A stretch of DNA of 64,000 nucleotides from Amycolatopsis sp. DSM 110486. GTDB lineage: Bacteria > Actinomycetota > Actinomycetes > Mycobacteriales > Pseudonocardiaceae. The position numbers and the translations under genes are program-made. The stretch covers positions 5,784,001 to 5,848,000 of the forward strand of contig NZ_CP080519.1 in NCBI RefSeq assembly GCF_019468465.1, read 5' to 3'. Positions 35,760 to 44,902 of the stretch are shown here, piece after piece. Numbering within the stretch: the stretch's first letter is position 1; each line of letters opens with the position of its first letter. The notes below the pieces were generated by a model. That model searched no databases, had not been told where the DNA came from, and saw only the letters and a program-made list of their open reading frames with translations.

Positions 35760-36937
35760 CGGCCCTGCCCACCGAACAGCCGGTCGCCACCGCCACCGAT
35801 GAAGAACGCCTCGCCCGCGCCTACCTGCTGCGCGTCGCCGAGCCGCCGGCGCCGGCGTTGGTCGCGTTCGTGGGGGAGCGCGGCCCGGTCGAGGCCGCGG
35901 CCCGCGTCCGCAGCGGCGATTGTCCCGACAAGGTCCGTCGCGAAACCGCGGCCCGACGCGATGTCGACCTGGCCGAGCAAGATCTGGAGACGGCCGCGAA
36001 AACCCGAGCCCGTCTGGTCGTGCCCGAGGACCACGAGTGGCCGGCGTGGCCGTTGCTCTCGCTGGCGGTCGCGAGCGGCCGCGGAGTCGAGAACGTCGCC
36101 GCCCCGCTCGCCCTCTGGGTCCGCGGCGGCGCGAACCTCGCGAAGGCAGCCGACCGCGCGGTCGCCGTCGTCGGAGCGCGCCTCGCGACGAACTACGGAG
36201 AACACAACTCCGCCGAGTTCGGCCACGGCCTTGCGACCCGCGACGTCCCGGTCTTCTCCGGCGCGGCCCTCGGCATCGACGGCGCCGCCCACCGCGGTGC
36301 CCTCGGCGCAGGGGGCGTCACGGTCGCGGTGTTGGGCTGCGCCGTCGACATCGGCTACCCGGCCGGCCACGTCGACCTGCTGAGGCGCATAGCCGACAAC
36401 GGCGGCGCCGTCGTCAGCGAGTACGCCCCCGGCACCCCTCCCGCGCGCCACCGCTTCCTCGTCCGCAATCGCCTCATCGCCGGTCTCACCGACGGCACCG
36501 TCGTCATCGAAGCCGGCATTCGCAGCGGCGCGCGCAACACCGCCACCACCGCGGGTGCCCTCGGCAAAGTCGTGATGGCACTGCCGGGCCCCGTCCAGTC
36601 CGGCAACTCCGCCGGCTGCCACGCCCTCATCCGCGACTGCAAGGCCACCCTCGTCACCTCCGTCGACGAGGTCGTCGACACCGTCGGCCGGTTCGGCCCC
36701 GCCGCCGAACCGGAAAACCCCCGGCCGCGCCGCCCCACCGACGTCCTCGCCCCCGAAGCCCTCCGCGTCTACGAAGCACTCGTACCCCGCGCCGGCCGCT
36801 CGGCCGATCAGGTCGCCACCGAATCGGGCGTCCCGGTCGACCGTGTGCGCGCCCTGTTGCCCGAGCTGGAAATCGACGGCTTCGCCGTCCGCGGCGACAC
36901 CGGGTGGCGCCGCATCGTCCGCGCGGCACCAAAGTGA
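35756..36937 (+). CDS. dprA: DNA-processing protein DprA
   Basis: 393 aa. Loads RecA on incoming single-stranded DNA. Extended Rossmann fold with VAVVGARLATNYGEH, FSGAALGIDGAAHRGAL, VLGCAVDIGYPAGH, FLVRNRLIAGL and VIEAGIRSGARNTATTAGALG; a C-terminal winged helix (RSADQVATESGVPVDRVRALL) follows. ATG 35756 follows GAGAGGTG. Many such genes in actinomycetes lie beside xerC and whiG, as here. Confidence 0.95.
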   Translation: MTALPTEQPVATATDEERLARAYLLRVAEPPAPALVAFVGERGPVEAAARVRSGDCPDKVRRETAARRDVDLAEQDLETAAKTRARLVVPEDHEWPAWPLLSLAVASGRGVENVAAPLALWVRGGANLAKAADRAVAVVGARLATNYGEHNSAEFGHGLATRDVPVFSGAALGIDGAAHRGALGAGGVTVAVLGCAVDIGYPAGHVDLLRRIADNGGAVVSEYAPGTPPARHRFLVRNRLIAGLTDGTVVIEAGIRSGARNTATTAGALGKVVMALPGPVQSGNSAGCHALIRDCKATLVTSVDEVVDTVGRFGPAAEPENPRPRRPTDVLAPEALRVYEALVPRAGRSADQVATESGVPVDRVRALLPELEIDGFAVRGDTGWRRIVRAAPK

Positions 36938-37322
36938 ACGGCGCTTGTCGTCGCGCTCGGCCGCACGGAGGGCGGTTACGGGTGGCCACGGATCGATCTG
37001 CAGCGAACGGCACCGAATTTCGTAGGTGGCCCCTGACCGCTCGCCGCCGGATGGCGCCGGACGCCGCCGCGCTTGGCCGCACGCCCGCACGGTATCCGTG
37101 CAGGTCCGCAGGACCGTGATCGGCGCCGGACAGGCTGTTCGGTCGCGTGGTGCGGCACCCGCCGGCGCCCCACCACCCGCTCGCACCTCGGTGAACGGCG
37201 ACGACCGTGGCGCTCGGCCGGATGGCGCACAACCCACGTGGCCCCGGAATGTGCATGCGGCACAGAGGAAAACGGCGTGGCGATGCTTGACCTCGGGCGG
37301 TGGTTCGCGCAGCGTGATCGCC
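36938..37322 (+). promoter_or_regulatory. Spacer with xerC promoter at its end
   Basis: About 385 bases. No gene seen. Near the end TTGACC (37287-37292), a 17-base gap and CAGCGT (37310-37315) form a promoter whose start point is at or beside the xerC ATG (37323), implying a leaderless message. An imperfect direct repeat pairs 36934-36963 (which includes the dprA stop) with 37191-37220: both have GTGAACGGCG, nine bases, GCGCTCGGCCG. Confidence 0.55.
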
Positions 37323-38336
37323 ATGTCGTCAGCGAGCGCCCGCCGGGACGCGGTCCCGCGTGTCTCGGGGCACCGGAAAGGCGCGCAGCGGCCGGATCTG
37401 CGGGCGGTGCGCGAGGGGTTGCCCGGGCCGGAGCGCGCGGTGGTGGCCGAGTACGAACGGCATCTGACGCTGGAGCGCGGGCTGTCGCCGCACACGGTGC
37501 GGGCGTATGTGGGCGACGTGGTGTCGTTGCTGGGGTTCCTGACCGCGGCGGAGGACGACAGCCGCGGGCTCGCCGATCTCGACATCGGGCTGCTGCGCGC
37601 GTGGCTTGCCGGGCAGCGGTCCGACGGGGCGGGTCGAACGACCTTGGCGCGGCGGGCGGCGGCGGCGCGGACGTTCACCGCGTGGGCACACAGGCAGGGC
37701 GGGCTGAAGGCGGACCCGGGCGGCCGGCTCGCGGCGCCGCGGGCGCACCGGACATTGCCGGGCGTGCTGCGGGCCGATCAGGCGGACGAGCTGATGCAGG
37801 CGGCCGCGATGGGAGCCGAGCAGCGGGATCCGGTTGCACTGCGTGACCGTGCGCTCGTCGAACTGCTGTACGCGAGTGGCATCCGGGTGTCTGAGTTGTG
37901 TGGTCTGGACGTCGGCGCGGTCGATTTCGGGCGGCGTGTCGTCTCGGTGATCGGGAAAGGGGACAAGGAACGGACGGTGCCGTTCGGCGTTCCGGCGGCC
38001 GAAGCACTCACCGCGTGGCTCGACGCGGGGCGCCCGGAACTGGCCGGCCCGAAGTCGGAACAGGCCCTCTTCCTGGGGGTTCGCGGCAGCCGGCTCGATC
38101 CGCGCGCGGCGCGGCGCGTGGTGCACGAGGCAGTGGCCGCGGTACCCGGAGCACTGGACATGGGGCCACACGGACTACGTCACTCGGCCGCTACCCATCT
38201 GCTGGAAGGAGGTGCCGATCTCAGGAGCGTTCAGGAACTGCTCGGTCACGCTACGCTTGCCACGACCCAGCTCTACACTCACGTGACCGTCGATCGGCTG
38301 AAGGCGATCCATGACCGAGCACACCCACGGGCCTGA
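37323..38336 (+). CDS. xerC: Tyrosine recombinase, XerC-like
   Basis: 337 aa. N-terminal SAM-like core-binding domain ([19 protein letters not shown]) and catalytic domain with Arg in [12 protein letters not shown], Lys in [14 protein letters not shown], HxxR in [14 protein letters not shown], His in [11 protein letters not shown] and the nucleophile Tyr in QLYTHV. XerC with XerD resolves chromosome dimers at dif. The place between dprA and whiG is typical. The ATG seems leaderless. It overlaps whiG by 26 bases. Confidence 0.9.
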   Translation: MSSASARRDAVPRVSGHRKGAQRPDLRAVREGLPGPERAVVAEYERHLTLERGLSPHTVRAYVGDVVSLLGFLTAAEDDSRGLADLDIGLLRAWLAGQRSDGAGRTTLARRAAAARTFTAWAHRQGGLKADPGGRLAAPRAHRTLPGVLRADQADELMQAAAMGAEQRDPVALRDRALVELLYASGIRVSELCGLDVGAVDFGRRVVSVIGKGDKERTVPFGVPAAEALTAWLDAGRPELAGPKSEQALFLGVRGSRLDPRAARRVVHEAVAAVPGALDMGPHGLRHSAATHLLEGGADLRSVQELLGHATLATTQLYTHVTVDRLKAIHDRAHPRA

Positions 38337-39294
38337 CGAGGCCGGTGGCGGCTCGGCCGGAAAACCCGGGGCCGAACCACCGGCGCACGCGCATCCGCAC
38401 GAGCACGGAGACCATACTGAGCCGCATGCCGAGAACGACCGTGCAATGACCTCCACGCCGCAAGTCACGGACGCCGGGGTGAGCACTGCCGGAGGCGAGG
38501 GCGCCGTCAGCGAGGACGGGCGCCCCGGTCATGACGTCGACGCGGGCATCCAAGCTTTGTGGCAGCAGTTCGCCGACAAGCCGGACCAGATGTCGCGCGA
38601 CCGGCTGGTGCTGCACTACGCGCCCCTGGTGAAGTACGTCGCCGGCCGCGTGGGCACGGGCCTGCCGACGCACGTCGACGTGGGCGATCTCGTGCAGTCC
38701 GGCATCTTCGGCCTCGTCGACGCGATCGAGAAGTTCGAGCCCGCGCGCGGGCTGCGGTTCGAGACCTACGCGATGCAGCGCATCCGAGGCGCGATCCTCG
38801 ACGATCTGCGCTCCCAGGACTGGGTGCCCCGCGCCGTGCGCAGCAAGGCGAAGGAGGCCGAGCGCGCCCTCGAGCGCCTCGGCGCGCGCCTGCACCGCAC
38901 CCCCACCGACGCCGAGCTGGCCACCGAGCTCAACATCGGCCTCGACGACCTGCGCGACTTCTACGGCCAGCTCCAGCTCACCAGCGTCGTCGCGCTGGAG
39001 GACCTCGTCGCGGCCGGCAAGGACAGCGGCTCGCTCGTCGACACGATCCCCGACGACGGCGCCGTCGACCCCGTCGCCGTCCTCGTCGACCAGGACAACC
39101 GCCGCCAGCTCGCGGAGGCCATCGCCCAGCTGACCGAGCGCGACAAGATCGTGGTCAGCCTCTACTACTTCGAAAGCCTCACGCTCGCCGAGATCGGCAA
39201 GGTCCTGGGCGTCACGGAGTCCCGCGTGAGCCAGCTCCACACCCGCGCCGTGATGCGGCTGCGCGCGAAGCTCACGGAGCAGCCGAGCACCTGA
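38311..39294 (+). CDS. whiG: FliA/WhiG family RNA polymerase sigma factor
   Basis: 327 aa. Region 2 ([60 protein letters not shown]), region 3 ([15 protein letters not shown]) and region 4 ([33 protein letters not shown]) are complete. WhiG controls entry into sporulation in streptomycetes; in other actinomycetes its role is less clear. ATG 38311 with GAAGG upstream gives a His-rich N-tail ([14 protein letters not shown]); ATG 38446 would remove it. Confidence 0.93.
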   Translation: MTEHTHGPDEAGGGSAGKPGAEPPAHAHPHEHGDHTEPHAENDRAMTSTPQVTDAGVSTAGGEGAVSEDGRPGHDVDAGIQALWQQFADKPDQMSRDRLVLHYAPLVKYVAGRVGTGLPTHVDVGDLVQSGIFGLVDAIEKFEPARGLRFETYAMQRIRGAILDDLRSQDWVPRAVRSKAKEAERALERLGARLHRTPTDAELATELNIGLDDLRDFYGQLQLTSVVALEDLVAAGKDSGSLVDTIPDDGAVDPVAVLVDQDNRRQLAEAIAQLTERDKIVVSLYYFESLTLAEIGKVLGVTESRVSQLHTRAVMRLRAKLTEQPST

Positions 39295-39306
39295 GCGCGC
39301 GCCCGG

Positions 39307-39879
39307 TCAGTGCGGGTCGGCCCAGGGTTTCAGGCGGACTCGGCCCGGCGTGCCGACGAGGGCCAGCGGATCGACGTACTCCTCTCCTTTGCGGGCGCCC
39401 CAGTGCAGGCACGTGGCGGTGGGACAGCCGGGGTGCCCGGCGGCCACGGTCCCCAGCGGCTGGCCGCGGTACACCTGGTCTCCGGTGGCCACGGCCGGGG
39501 TGAGCGGCAGGTAGGTCGTGTGGAGGCCACCGTCGTGGTCCACCGCGACGACGCCGTGGCCCCCGACCTCGCCCGCGAAGATCACGACGCCCATGTCGGC
39601 CGCGAGAACCTGTTGTCCCGCAGCGGCTTCCAGATCGACGCCGCGGTGGCCGGGCCCGTAGACCGTGGCGGGTGGTTCGAAGAACCGGGTGACTTTCGGC
39701 CGGGGCGTGAGCGGCCAGGCCAACCGTCCCGCTTGCGCGCCGACATTCGGCGAAGGTGGGACGTCCGCGAGTGCCCGTCCGGCCCACGCGCCGGGCAACA
39801 CGGTGAGCAGCACCAGCGCGGCGGCCATCACGTACCGGGTCCGCGCCACGGCCCGGCGCAGCACCTCGAGCCAGCGCAT
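39307..39879 (-). CDS. M23 family peptidoglycan endopeptidase, secreted
   Basis: 190 aa from ATG 39879, giving a normal signal peptide (RTRY, then VMAAALVLLTVLPGAWAG, AxA near GRALA). The LytM domain has zinc ligands in GPGHRGVDLEAAAG and CLHWGARKG. It would cut peptide cross-links in the wall. The frame stays open up to ATG 40164, which has GGGGGTG upstream and would add a 95-residue Arg/Ser/Pro-rich cytoplasmic tail; I prefer the shorter start. Divergent from rpsB, as in Streptomyces. Confidence 0.85.
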   Translation of the reverse strand: MRWLEVLRRAVARTRYVMAAALVLLTVLPGAWAGRALADVPPSPNVGAQAGRLAWPLTPRPKVTRFFEPPATVYGPGHRGVDLEAAAGQQVLAADMGVVIFAGEVGGHGVVAVDHDGGLHTTYLPLTPAVATGDQVYRGQPLGTVAAGHPGCPTATCLHWGARKGEEYVDPLALVGTPGRVRLKPWADPH

Positions 39880-40202
39880 CCACAACCGTGGGGCAGGGCG
39901 CCGATGTCGTCCCCGCTGAGGAGACTGCTCAGGTGGAGCGGATCGGGAGACCCAAGGCATCCGCAGAGCACCCAGCGCAACCGAAGACCGCTGGCCGCCT
40001 GAAGCGGCCAGAACACCCGGAGCGTCGAACGCAGCAGAAGCGCCAACGCCCGAAGCACGCAGAACACGCACCGGCCGCAAACCGCCACGCCCCAGTGCAA
40101 AGCCTGGCCGCGGCATCAAGGAACGCATCGAGGAACACGAGGTCGTCGTCACGGGTTCGATCATGAGGCACCCCCTGACCGGCACCCTGCCAACAAGGCG
40201 AG

Positions 40203-40232
40203 TTGTCCACAGGTGGCCCGAGTTGTGGACAA
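40203..40232. other. Inverted pair of DnaA boxes upstream of rpsB
   Basis: TTGTCCACA (40203-40211, plus) faces TGTGGACAA (40224-40232, minus), 12 bases apart, so the pair is an inverted repeat about 50 bases upstream of the rpsB -10. Both are perfect actinomycete DnaA boxes. Binding could couple ribosomal protein expression to replication state. Confidence 0.55.
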
Positions 40233-40282
40233 CTCCGCCGGGCGGGAGCGCTGCCGGTGGGGGCGCCCCTGGTGGCAGGGGG

Positions 40283-40560
40283 TAGAATCTTTCCCGCAGC
40301 CCACTCGCTGGGCTGACTTCGCGTGCTCGTGCGCGCAGCCCCGGCCGGTTCCGCTTGAAACACCAGCGGAGGTCCGGACGGAGGAGTCGCACGGCGCCCG
40401 GCGGTCCCTGGGGTTCTCGGAAGTGAGAACCGCGGGGTCCGGATGCCGGCACGAGCACCAGGGCGAGCGGTCACCCGGCCGCGAGCGACAAACCGAACGA
40501 GCACGTCCGCGGGCGCGAACCGCGGGGGTGCGCGACTACAGAGAAGGTGTGATTCCGGCA
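40283..40560 (+). promoter_or_regulatory. rpsB promoter and structured leader
   Basis: TAGAAT (40283-40288) is a strong -10 and gives an rpsB leader of about 270 bases. The leader contains a hairpin GGTTCTC (40412-40418) / GAGAACC (40425-40431) that can extend with CCC/GGG across a small internal loop (40406-40437). Long S2 leaders are often autoregulated; no family match is claimed. The stretch 39880-40282 before it shows no gene other than the possible extension of the M23 frame. Confidence 0.5.
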
Positions 40561-41469
40561 ATGGCCGTCGTCACCATGAAGCAGCTGCTCGACAGCGGCG
40601 TGCACTTCGGGCACCAGACGCGTCGGTGGAACCCGAAGATGAAGCGCTACATCTTCACCGAGCGCAATGGCATCTACATCATCGACCTGCAGCAGACGCT
40701 GACGTACATCGACCGTGCGTTCGAGTTCATCAAGGAAACCGTCGCGCACGGCGGCACGATCATGTTCGTCGGCACGAAGAAGCAGGCTCAGGAAGCCATC
40801 GCCAACGAGGCCGCGCGCGTGGGCATGCCCTACGTGAACCAGCGCTGGCTCGGCGGCATGCTGACCAACTTCCAGACCGTGCACAAGCGCCTCCTGCGCC
40901 TCAAGGAGCTCGAGGCTCAGGAGCAGACCGGCGGCTTCGCGGGTCTCACCAAGCGCGAGATCCTCACGCTCACCCGTGAGAAGGACAAGCTCGAGAAGAC
41001 CCTCGGCGGTATCCGCGACATGGCCAAGGTGCCGAGCGCGGTGTGGATCGTCGACACGAAGAAGGAGCACATCGCCGTCGGCGAGGCTCGCAAGCTGAAC
41101 ATCCCGGTCGTCGCGATCCTCGACACCAACTGCGACCCGGACGAGGTCGACTACCCGATCCCGGGCAACGACGACGCGATCCGCTCGGCCGCGCTGCTCA
41201 CCAAGGTGGTGGCCGAGGCCGCCGCCGCCGGGCTGATGGCCCGTTCGAGCCGAGGTGGCGCGTCGGCCGACGCGAAGCCGGAGCCGGGCGTGGCGTCGGA
41301 CGAGCCGCTGGCCGAGTGGGAGAAGGAGCTGCTCGCCGGCTCGGAGACCGCTGCCGCGGACGCCACCGAGGCGGCTGCCGCGACGGAGGCGGCCACCGAG
41401 GCCGCTACCGAGGCCGCCACCGAGGCGACCCCCGAAGCCGTGACCGAGCAGGCCCCGGCCAACTCCTGA
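40561..41469 (+). CDS. rpsB: 30S ribosomal protein S2
   Basis: 302 aa. Core S2 ([60 protein letters not shown]) ends near residue 225; the tail is a low-complexity Ala/Thr/Glu repeat ([16 protein letters not shown]) typical of actinomycetes. ATG 40561 with GAAGGTG about 12 bases upstream. Followed by tsf after a hairpin. Confidence 0.97.
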   Translation: MAVVTMKQLLDSGVHFGHQTRRWNPKMKRYIFTERNGIYIIDLQQTLTYIDRAFEFIKETVAHGGTIMFVGTKKQAQEAIANEAARVGMPYVNQRWLGGMLTNFQTVHKRLLRLKELEAQEQTGGFAGLTKREILTLTREKDKLEKTLGGIRDMAKVPSAVWIVDTKKEHIAVGEARKLNIPVVAILDTNCDPDEVDYPIPGNDDAIRSAALLTKVVAEAAAAGLMARSSRGGASADAKPEPGVASDEPLAEWEKELLAGSETAAADATEAAAATEAATEAATEAATEATPEAVTEQAPANS

Positions 41470-41479
41470 TCCACCGTGT

Positions 41480-41506
41480 CCGGGCGGCCCGCGCAGGGCC
41501 GCCCGG
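41480..41506 (+). terminator. Hairpin between rpsB and tsf
   Basis: CCGGGCGGCCC (41480-41490), five-base loop, GGGCCGCCCGG (41496-41506): perfect 11-bp stem without a U run. It may act as a partial terminator or RNA-processing point that sets the S2 to EF-Ts ratio. Confidence 0.7.
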
Positions 41507-41551
41507 GCGCTGATCACCTCACACGTACCTGAAACGGACGGATTCAACACG

Positions 41552-42367
41552 ATGGCGAACTACACCGCCGCTGACGTGAAGCGCCTGCGCGAGATGACCG
41601 GCGCCGGCATGATGGACTGCAAGAGGGCCCTCGAAGAGAACGAAGGCGACTTCGAGAAGGCTGTCGAGTTCCTGCGCATCAAGGGTGCCAAGGACGTCGG
41701 CAAGCGCGCCGAGCGCGCCACCGCCGAGGGCCTCGTCACCGGCGAAGGCGGCGTGCTCATCGAGCTCGACTCCGAGACCGACTTCGTCGCCAAGAACGAC
41801 GACTTCCAGCAGCTCGCCGCGAAGATCGTCGAGGTCGCGAAGACCCTCAAGACCAGCGATGTCGAGGCCCTCAAGGCCGCCGACCTCGACGGCAAGCCCG
41901 TGATCGAAACCGTGCAGGAGCTCTCGGCCCGCATCGGCGAGAAGCTCGAGCTGCGCCGCGTGGTCGCGTTCGAGGGCAAGACCGCCACCTACCTGCACCG
42001 CCGCGGCTCGGACCTGCCGCCGGCCGTGGGCGTGCTCGTCGAGTTCACCGGTGACGACGCCGACGCCGCCCGCGGTGCCGCCATGCAGGTCGCCGCGCTG
42101 CGCGCGAAGTACCTGACCCGCGAGGAGGTGCCGGCCGAGATCGTCGAGAACGAGCGCCGCATCGCCGAGCAGACCGCCCGCGAAGAGGGCAAGCCGGAGC
42201 AGGCCCTCACGAAGATCATCGAGGGCAAGGTCACCGCGTACTACAAGGACAACGTGCTGCTCGACCAGCCGTCGGTCAAGGACAACAAGAAGACCGTGAA
42301 GGCTCTGCTCGACGAGGCCGGCGTGACCGTGACCCGGTTCGCCCGGTTCGAGGTCGGCCAGGCCTGA
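41552..42367 (+). CDS. tsf: Elongation factor Ts
   Basis: 271 aa guanine-nucleotide exchange factor for EF-Tu. N-terminal UBA domain with [19 protein letters not shown], core [12 protein letters not shown] and the C-terminal dimerisation modules. ATG 41552 follows a purine-rich GGACGGA site. A strong hairpin after the stop ends the rpsB-tsf unit. Confidence 0.97.
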   Translation: MANYTAADVKRLREMTGAGMMDCKRALEENEGDFEKAVEFLRIKGAKDVGKRAERATAEGLVTGEGGVLIELDSETDFVAKNDDFQQLAAKIVEVAKTLKTSDVEALKAADLDGKPVIETVQELSARIGEKLELRRVVAFEGKTATYLHRRGSDLPPAVGVLVEFTGDDADAARGAAMQVAALRAKYLTREEVPAEIVENERRIAEQTAREEGKPEQALTKIIEGKVTAYYKDNVLLDQPSVKDNKKTVKALLDEAGVTVTRFARFEVGQA

Positions 42368-42392
42368 GCGAGGTACTGGGTCTAAGTTCTGC

Positions 42393-42433
42393 GACTGTGC
42401 CCCGTCTCCGCGGTGCGGGGACGGGGCACAGTC
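42393..42433 (+). terminator. Strong hairpin terminator after tsf
   Basis: The 14-base arms at 42393-42406 and 42420-42433 are perfectly complementary (GACTGTGCCCCGTC). Inside, CCGC/GCGG plus a G-U pair extend the stem to about 19 bp with a three-base loop. No U run follows, as in many actinomycete terminators. Confidence 0.85.
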
Positions 42434-42500
42434 GGGTCCGGCCGAGGACGCTCCCTCACGAAGGGGTCCGCGGCGAGTGAACACGGGAGGCGACACACAA

Positions 42501-43244
42501 ATGGGTGACCGGGTCGACGGTGGCTACCGAAGGGTGCTGCTGAAACTGGGCGGCGAGATGTTCGGTGGCGGCTCGATCGGGGTCGACCCCGACGTCGTCC
42601 ACTCCGTTGCGCGCCAGATTGCCGCGGTCGCGCGCACCGGCGTGCAGGTGGCGGTGGTGATCGGCGGGGGTAACTATTTCCGCGGCGCGGAGCTGTCCCA
42701 GCGAGGGATGGACCGTGACCGCGCCGACTACATGGCCATGCTGGGCACCGTGATGAACTGCCTGGCCCTGCAGGACTTCCTGGAGAAGGAAGGCCTGCCC
42801 ACGCGCGTGCAGACCGCCATCACGATGGGCCAGGTCGCCGAGCCGTACATCCCGCGCCGCGCCGAGCGGCACCTGGAGAAGGGCCGCGTGGTCATCTTCG
42901 GCGCCGGGGTCGGCATGCCGTACTTCTCCACCGACACCGCCGCCGCGCAGCGCGCGCTGGAGCTCGGCTGCGAAGCCGTGCTCATGGCCAAAGCCGTGGA
43001 CGGTGTCTACACCGCCGACCCGAAGACCGACCCGAGCGCCACGATGTTCCACGAGATCAGCCACCGCGAGGTGCTCGAGCGCGGCCTCAAGGTCGCCGAC
43101 GCCACCGCGTTCAGCCTCTGCATGGACAACAACATGCCGATCATCGTCTTCAACCTGCTCACCGAGGGGAACATCGCCCGTGCGGTGAGTGGTGAGAGGA
43201 TTGGGACGCTGGTCAACACCCCCGCCGACGGGGCGTCGGCCTAG
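42501..43244 (+). CDS. pyrH: UMP kinase
   Basis: 247 aa amino-acid-kinase fold enzyme converting UMP to UDP. Motifs: [47 protein letters not shown] and [16 protein letters not shown] 42501 lies after GGGAGGCGA; an in-frame GTG 42477 is possible but precedes that site. Head of the pyrH-frr-cdsA group. Confidence 0.96.
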   Translation: MGDRVDGGYRRVLLKLGGEMFGGGSIGVDPDVVHSVARQIAAVARTGVQVAVVIGGGNYFRGAELSQRGMDRDRADYMAMLGTVMNCLALQDFLEKEGLPTRVQTAITMGQVAEPYIPRRAERHLEKGRVVIFGAGVGMPYFSTDTAAAQRALELGCEAVLMAKAVDGVYTADPKTDPSATMFHEISHREVLERGLKVADATAFSLCMDNNMPIIVFNLLTEGNIARAVSGERIGTLVNTPADGASA

Positions 43245-43293
43245 ACCTGCTGGGATCAGCACAGGTTCGACAATCACAACACCGGGAGTAGCC

Positions 43294-43851
43294 GTGATCG
43301 ACGAGACCCTCCTCGACGCCGAGGAGAAGATGGAAAAAGCGGTGTCCGTCGCGAAGGACGACCTGACGTCGGTGCGGACCGGCCGGGCCACCCCGTCGAT
43401 GTTCTCGCGCATCGTCGTCGAGTACTACGGCGCGATGACCCCGCTCAACCAGCTGGCGAGTGTCAACGTGCCCGAGGCGCGCATGGCGCTGATCAAGCCC
43501 TACGACCAGACGCAGCTCGGTGCCATCGAGAAGGCCATCCGCGAGTCCGAGCTCGGCGTGAACCCGAGCAACGACGGCAACGTGATCCGCATCGTCATCC
43601 CGCAGCTCACCGAAGAGCGGCGCAAGGAGATGGTGAAGGTCGCGAAGAGCAAGGGCGAGGACGCCCGCGTCTCGATCCGCAGCATCCGCCGCAAGTCGAA
43701 GGAAGAGCTCGACCGGATCGCCAAGGACGGCGAAGCGGGTGAGGACGAGGTCGCGCGCGCCGAGAAGGAGCTGCAGAACCTCACCGACACCTATGTGCAC
43801 CAGGTCGACGAGCTGGTGAAGCACAAGGAAGCCGAGCTGCTCGAGGTCTGA
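43294..43851 (+). CDS. frr: Ribosome recycling factor
   Basis: 185 aa, complete. Splits terminated ribosomes with EF-G. Landmarks: [58 protein letters not shown] 43294 follows GGGAGTA. It overlaps cdsA as TGATG. Confidence 0.97.
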   Translation: MIDETLLDAEEKMEKAVSVAKDDLTSVRTGRATPSMFSRIVVEYYGAMTPLNQLASVNVPEARMALIKPYDQTQLGAIEKAIRESELGVNPSNDGNVIRIVIPQLTEERRKEMVKVAKSKGEDARVSIRSIRRKSKEELDRIAKDGEAGEDEVARAEKELQNLTDTYVHQVDELVKHKEAELLEV

Positions 43852-44786
43852 TGAGCCAGGTGAGCGAGGAACGAGAAGAGCGGGTGGAGCACACCCCGCA
43901 GCCAGAGCCGGCTGACAAGCCCGAACCGGGTGGACAGCCGGAACCCGCTGCGCAGCCGGAGCCGGCCAAGAAGGACTCCCGGGCCGGGCGAAACCTGCCC
44001 GCGGCCATCGGCGTGGGTGTGCTGCTCGGCGCGGCCATCATCGTTTCCCTGCTCACCGTCCGCTTCATTTTCATCGGGGTCATCGCGATCGCGATCGGGG
44101 TCGGCACCTTCGAGTTCGCCGGCGTGCTCAAGCGCGTCGCGAACATCAAGGTCGCGATGATCCCCGTGCTCGTCGGCGGCCAGGCGATGATCTGGCTGGC
44201 CTGGCCGTTCGGCCGCGCGGGCGCGCTCACGGCGTTCGTCATCACGGTGCTCGCCTGCCTGCTCTGGCGGCTGCCCGGCGGCGCCGACGGCTACCTGCGC
44301 GACATCTCGGCGTCGGTGTTCGCGAGCGCGTACCTGCCGCTGTTCGGCGCGTTCGCCGCGATGCTCGTGCCGCCCGAGGACGGTGTCGGCCGGGTCCTCA
44401 CGTTCCTCATCGCCGTGGTCGCCTCCGACACCGGCGGCTACATCGCCGGCGTGCTCGGCGGCAAGCACCCGATGGCACCGACGATCAGCCCGAAGAAGTC
44501 CTGGGAGGGCTTCGCCGGGTCGATGGTCGCCGGCATCGTCGCCGGCATCCTCACGATCAGCCTCATGCTCCACGGCCACACCTGGCAGGGCGCGGTCTTC
44601 GGCGCGGCCATCGTGCTCACCGCGACGCTCGGCGACCTCGTCGAGTCGCTGATCAAGCGCGACCTCGGCATCAAGGACATGGGCACGCTCCTGCCGGGCC
44701 ACGGCGGCATCATGGACCGCCTCGACTCGCTGCTGCCCTCGGCCGTCGTCTCCTGGTTGCTGCTGTCGGCGTTCGTCCCCGCGTGA
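43851..44786 (+). CDS. cdsA: Phosphatidate cytidylyltransferase
   Basis: 311 aa membrane enzyme making CDP-diacylglycerol for phospholipid synthesis. A Pro/Glu/Gln-rich cytoplasmic N-tail (repeats of PEPxxxP) precedes about eight helices. The CDS signature is SLIKRDLGIKDMGTLLPGH, then GGIMDRLDS. Start overlaps frr. In many actinomycetes rlmN and dxr come next; here an accessory block intervenes. Confidence 0.95.
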   Translation: MSQVSEEREERVEHTPQPEPADKPEPGGQPEPAAQPEPAKKDSRAGRNLPAAIGVGVLLGAAIIVSLLTVRFIFIGVIAIAIGVGTFEFAGVLKRVANIKVAMIPVLVGGQAMIWLAWPFGRAGALTAFVITVLACLLWRLPGGADGYLRDISASVFASAYLPLFGAFAAMLVPPEDGVGRVLTFLIAVVASDTGGYIAGVLGGKHPMAPTISPKKSWEGFAGSMVAGIVAGILTISLMLHGHTWQGAVFGAAIVLTATLGDLVESLIKRDLGIKDMGTLLPGHGGIMDRLDSLLPSAVVSWLLLSAFVPA

Positions 44787-44827
44787 CGCGCCTGACCCGC
44801 CTGATCGACCCGACCCGCGGACCTGCG

Positions 44828-44848
44828 CTGGGAGCTTCGGCCTCCCAG
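44828..44848. terminator. Small hairpin after cdsA
   Basis: CTGGGAG (44828-44834) and CTCCCAG (44842-44848) with a CTTCGGC loop. No U run. It may end the pyrH-cdsA transcript at the border of the accessory block. Confidence 0.5.
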
Positions 44849-44902
44849 GGGTAGCGAACGGTTCGTGGACCACCGAAGCGTCGGCGCGTTTCACTCGAGG
44901 TC

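Noticed and set aside
39880..40164. N-terminal extension of the M23 peptidase gene up to ATG 40164
   Set aside because: It would put about 95 Arg/Ser/Pro-rich residues before an otherwise normal signal peptide, and its codon bias is weaker. Kept only as an alternative.
41380..41460. Tandem 12-base repeats in the 3' part of rpsB
   Set aside because: These encode the Ala/Thr/Glu-rich S2 tail seen across actinomycetes; explained by protein composition rather than a DNA element.
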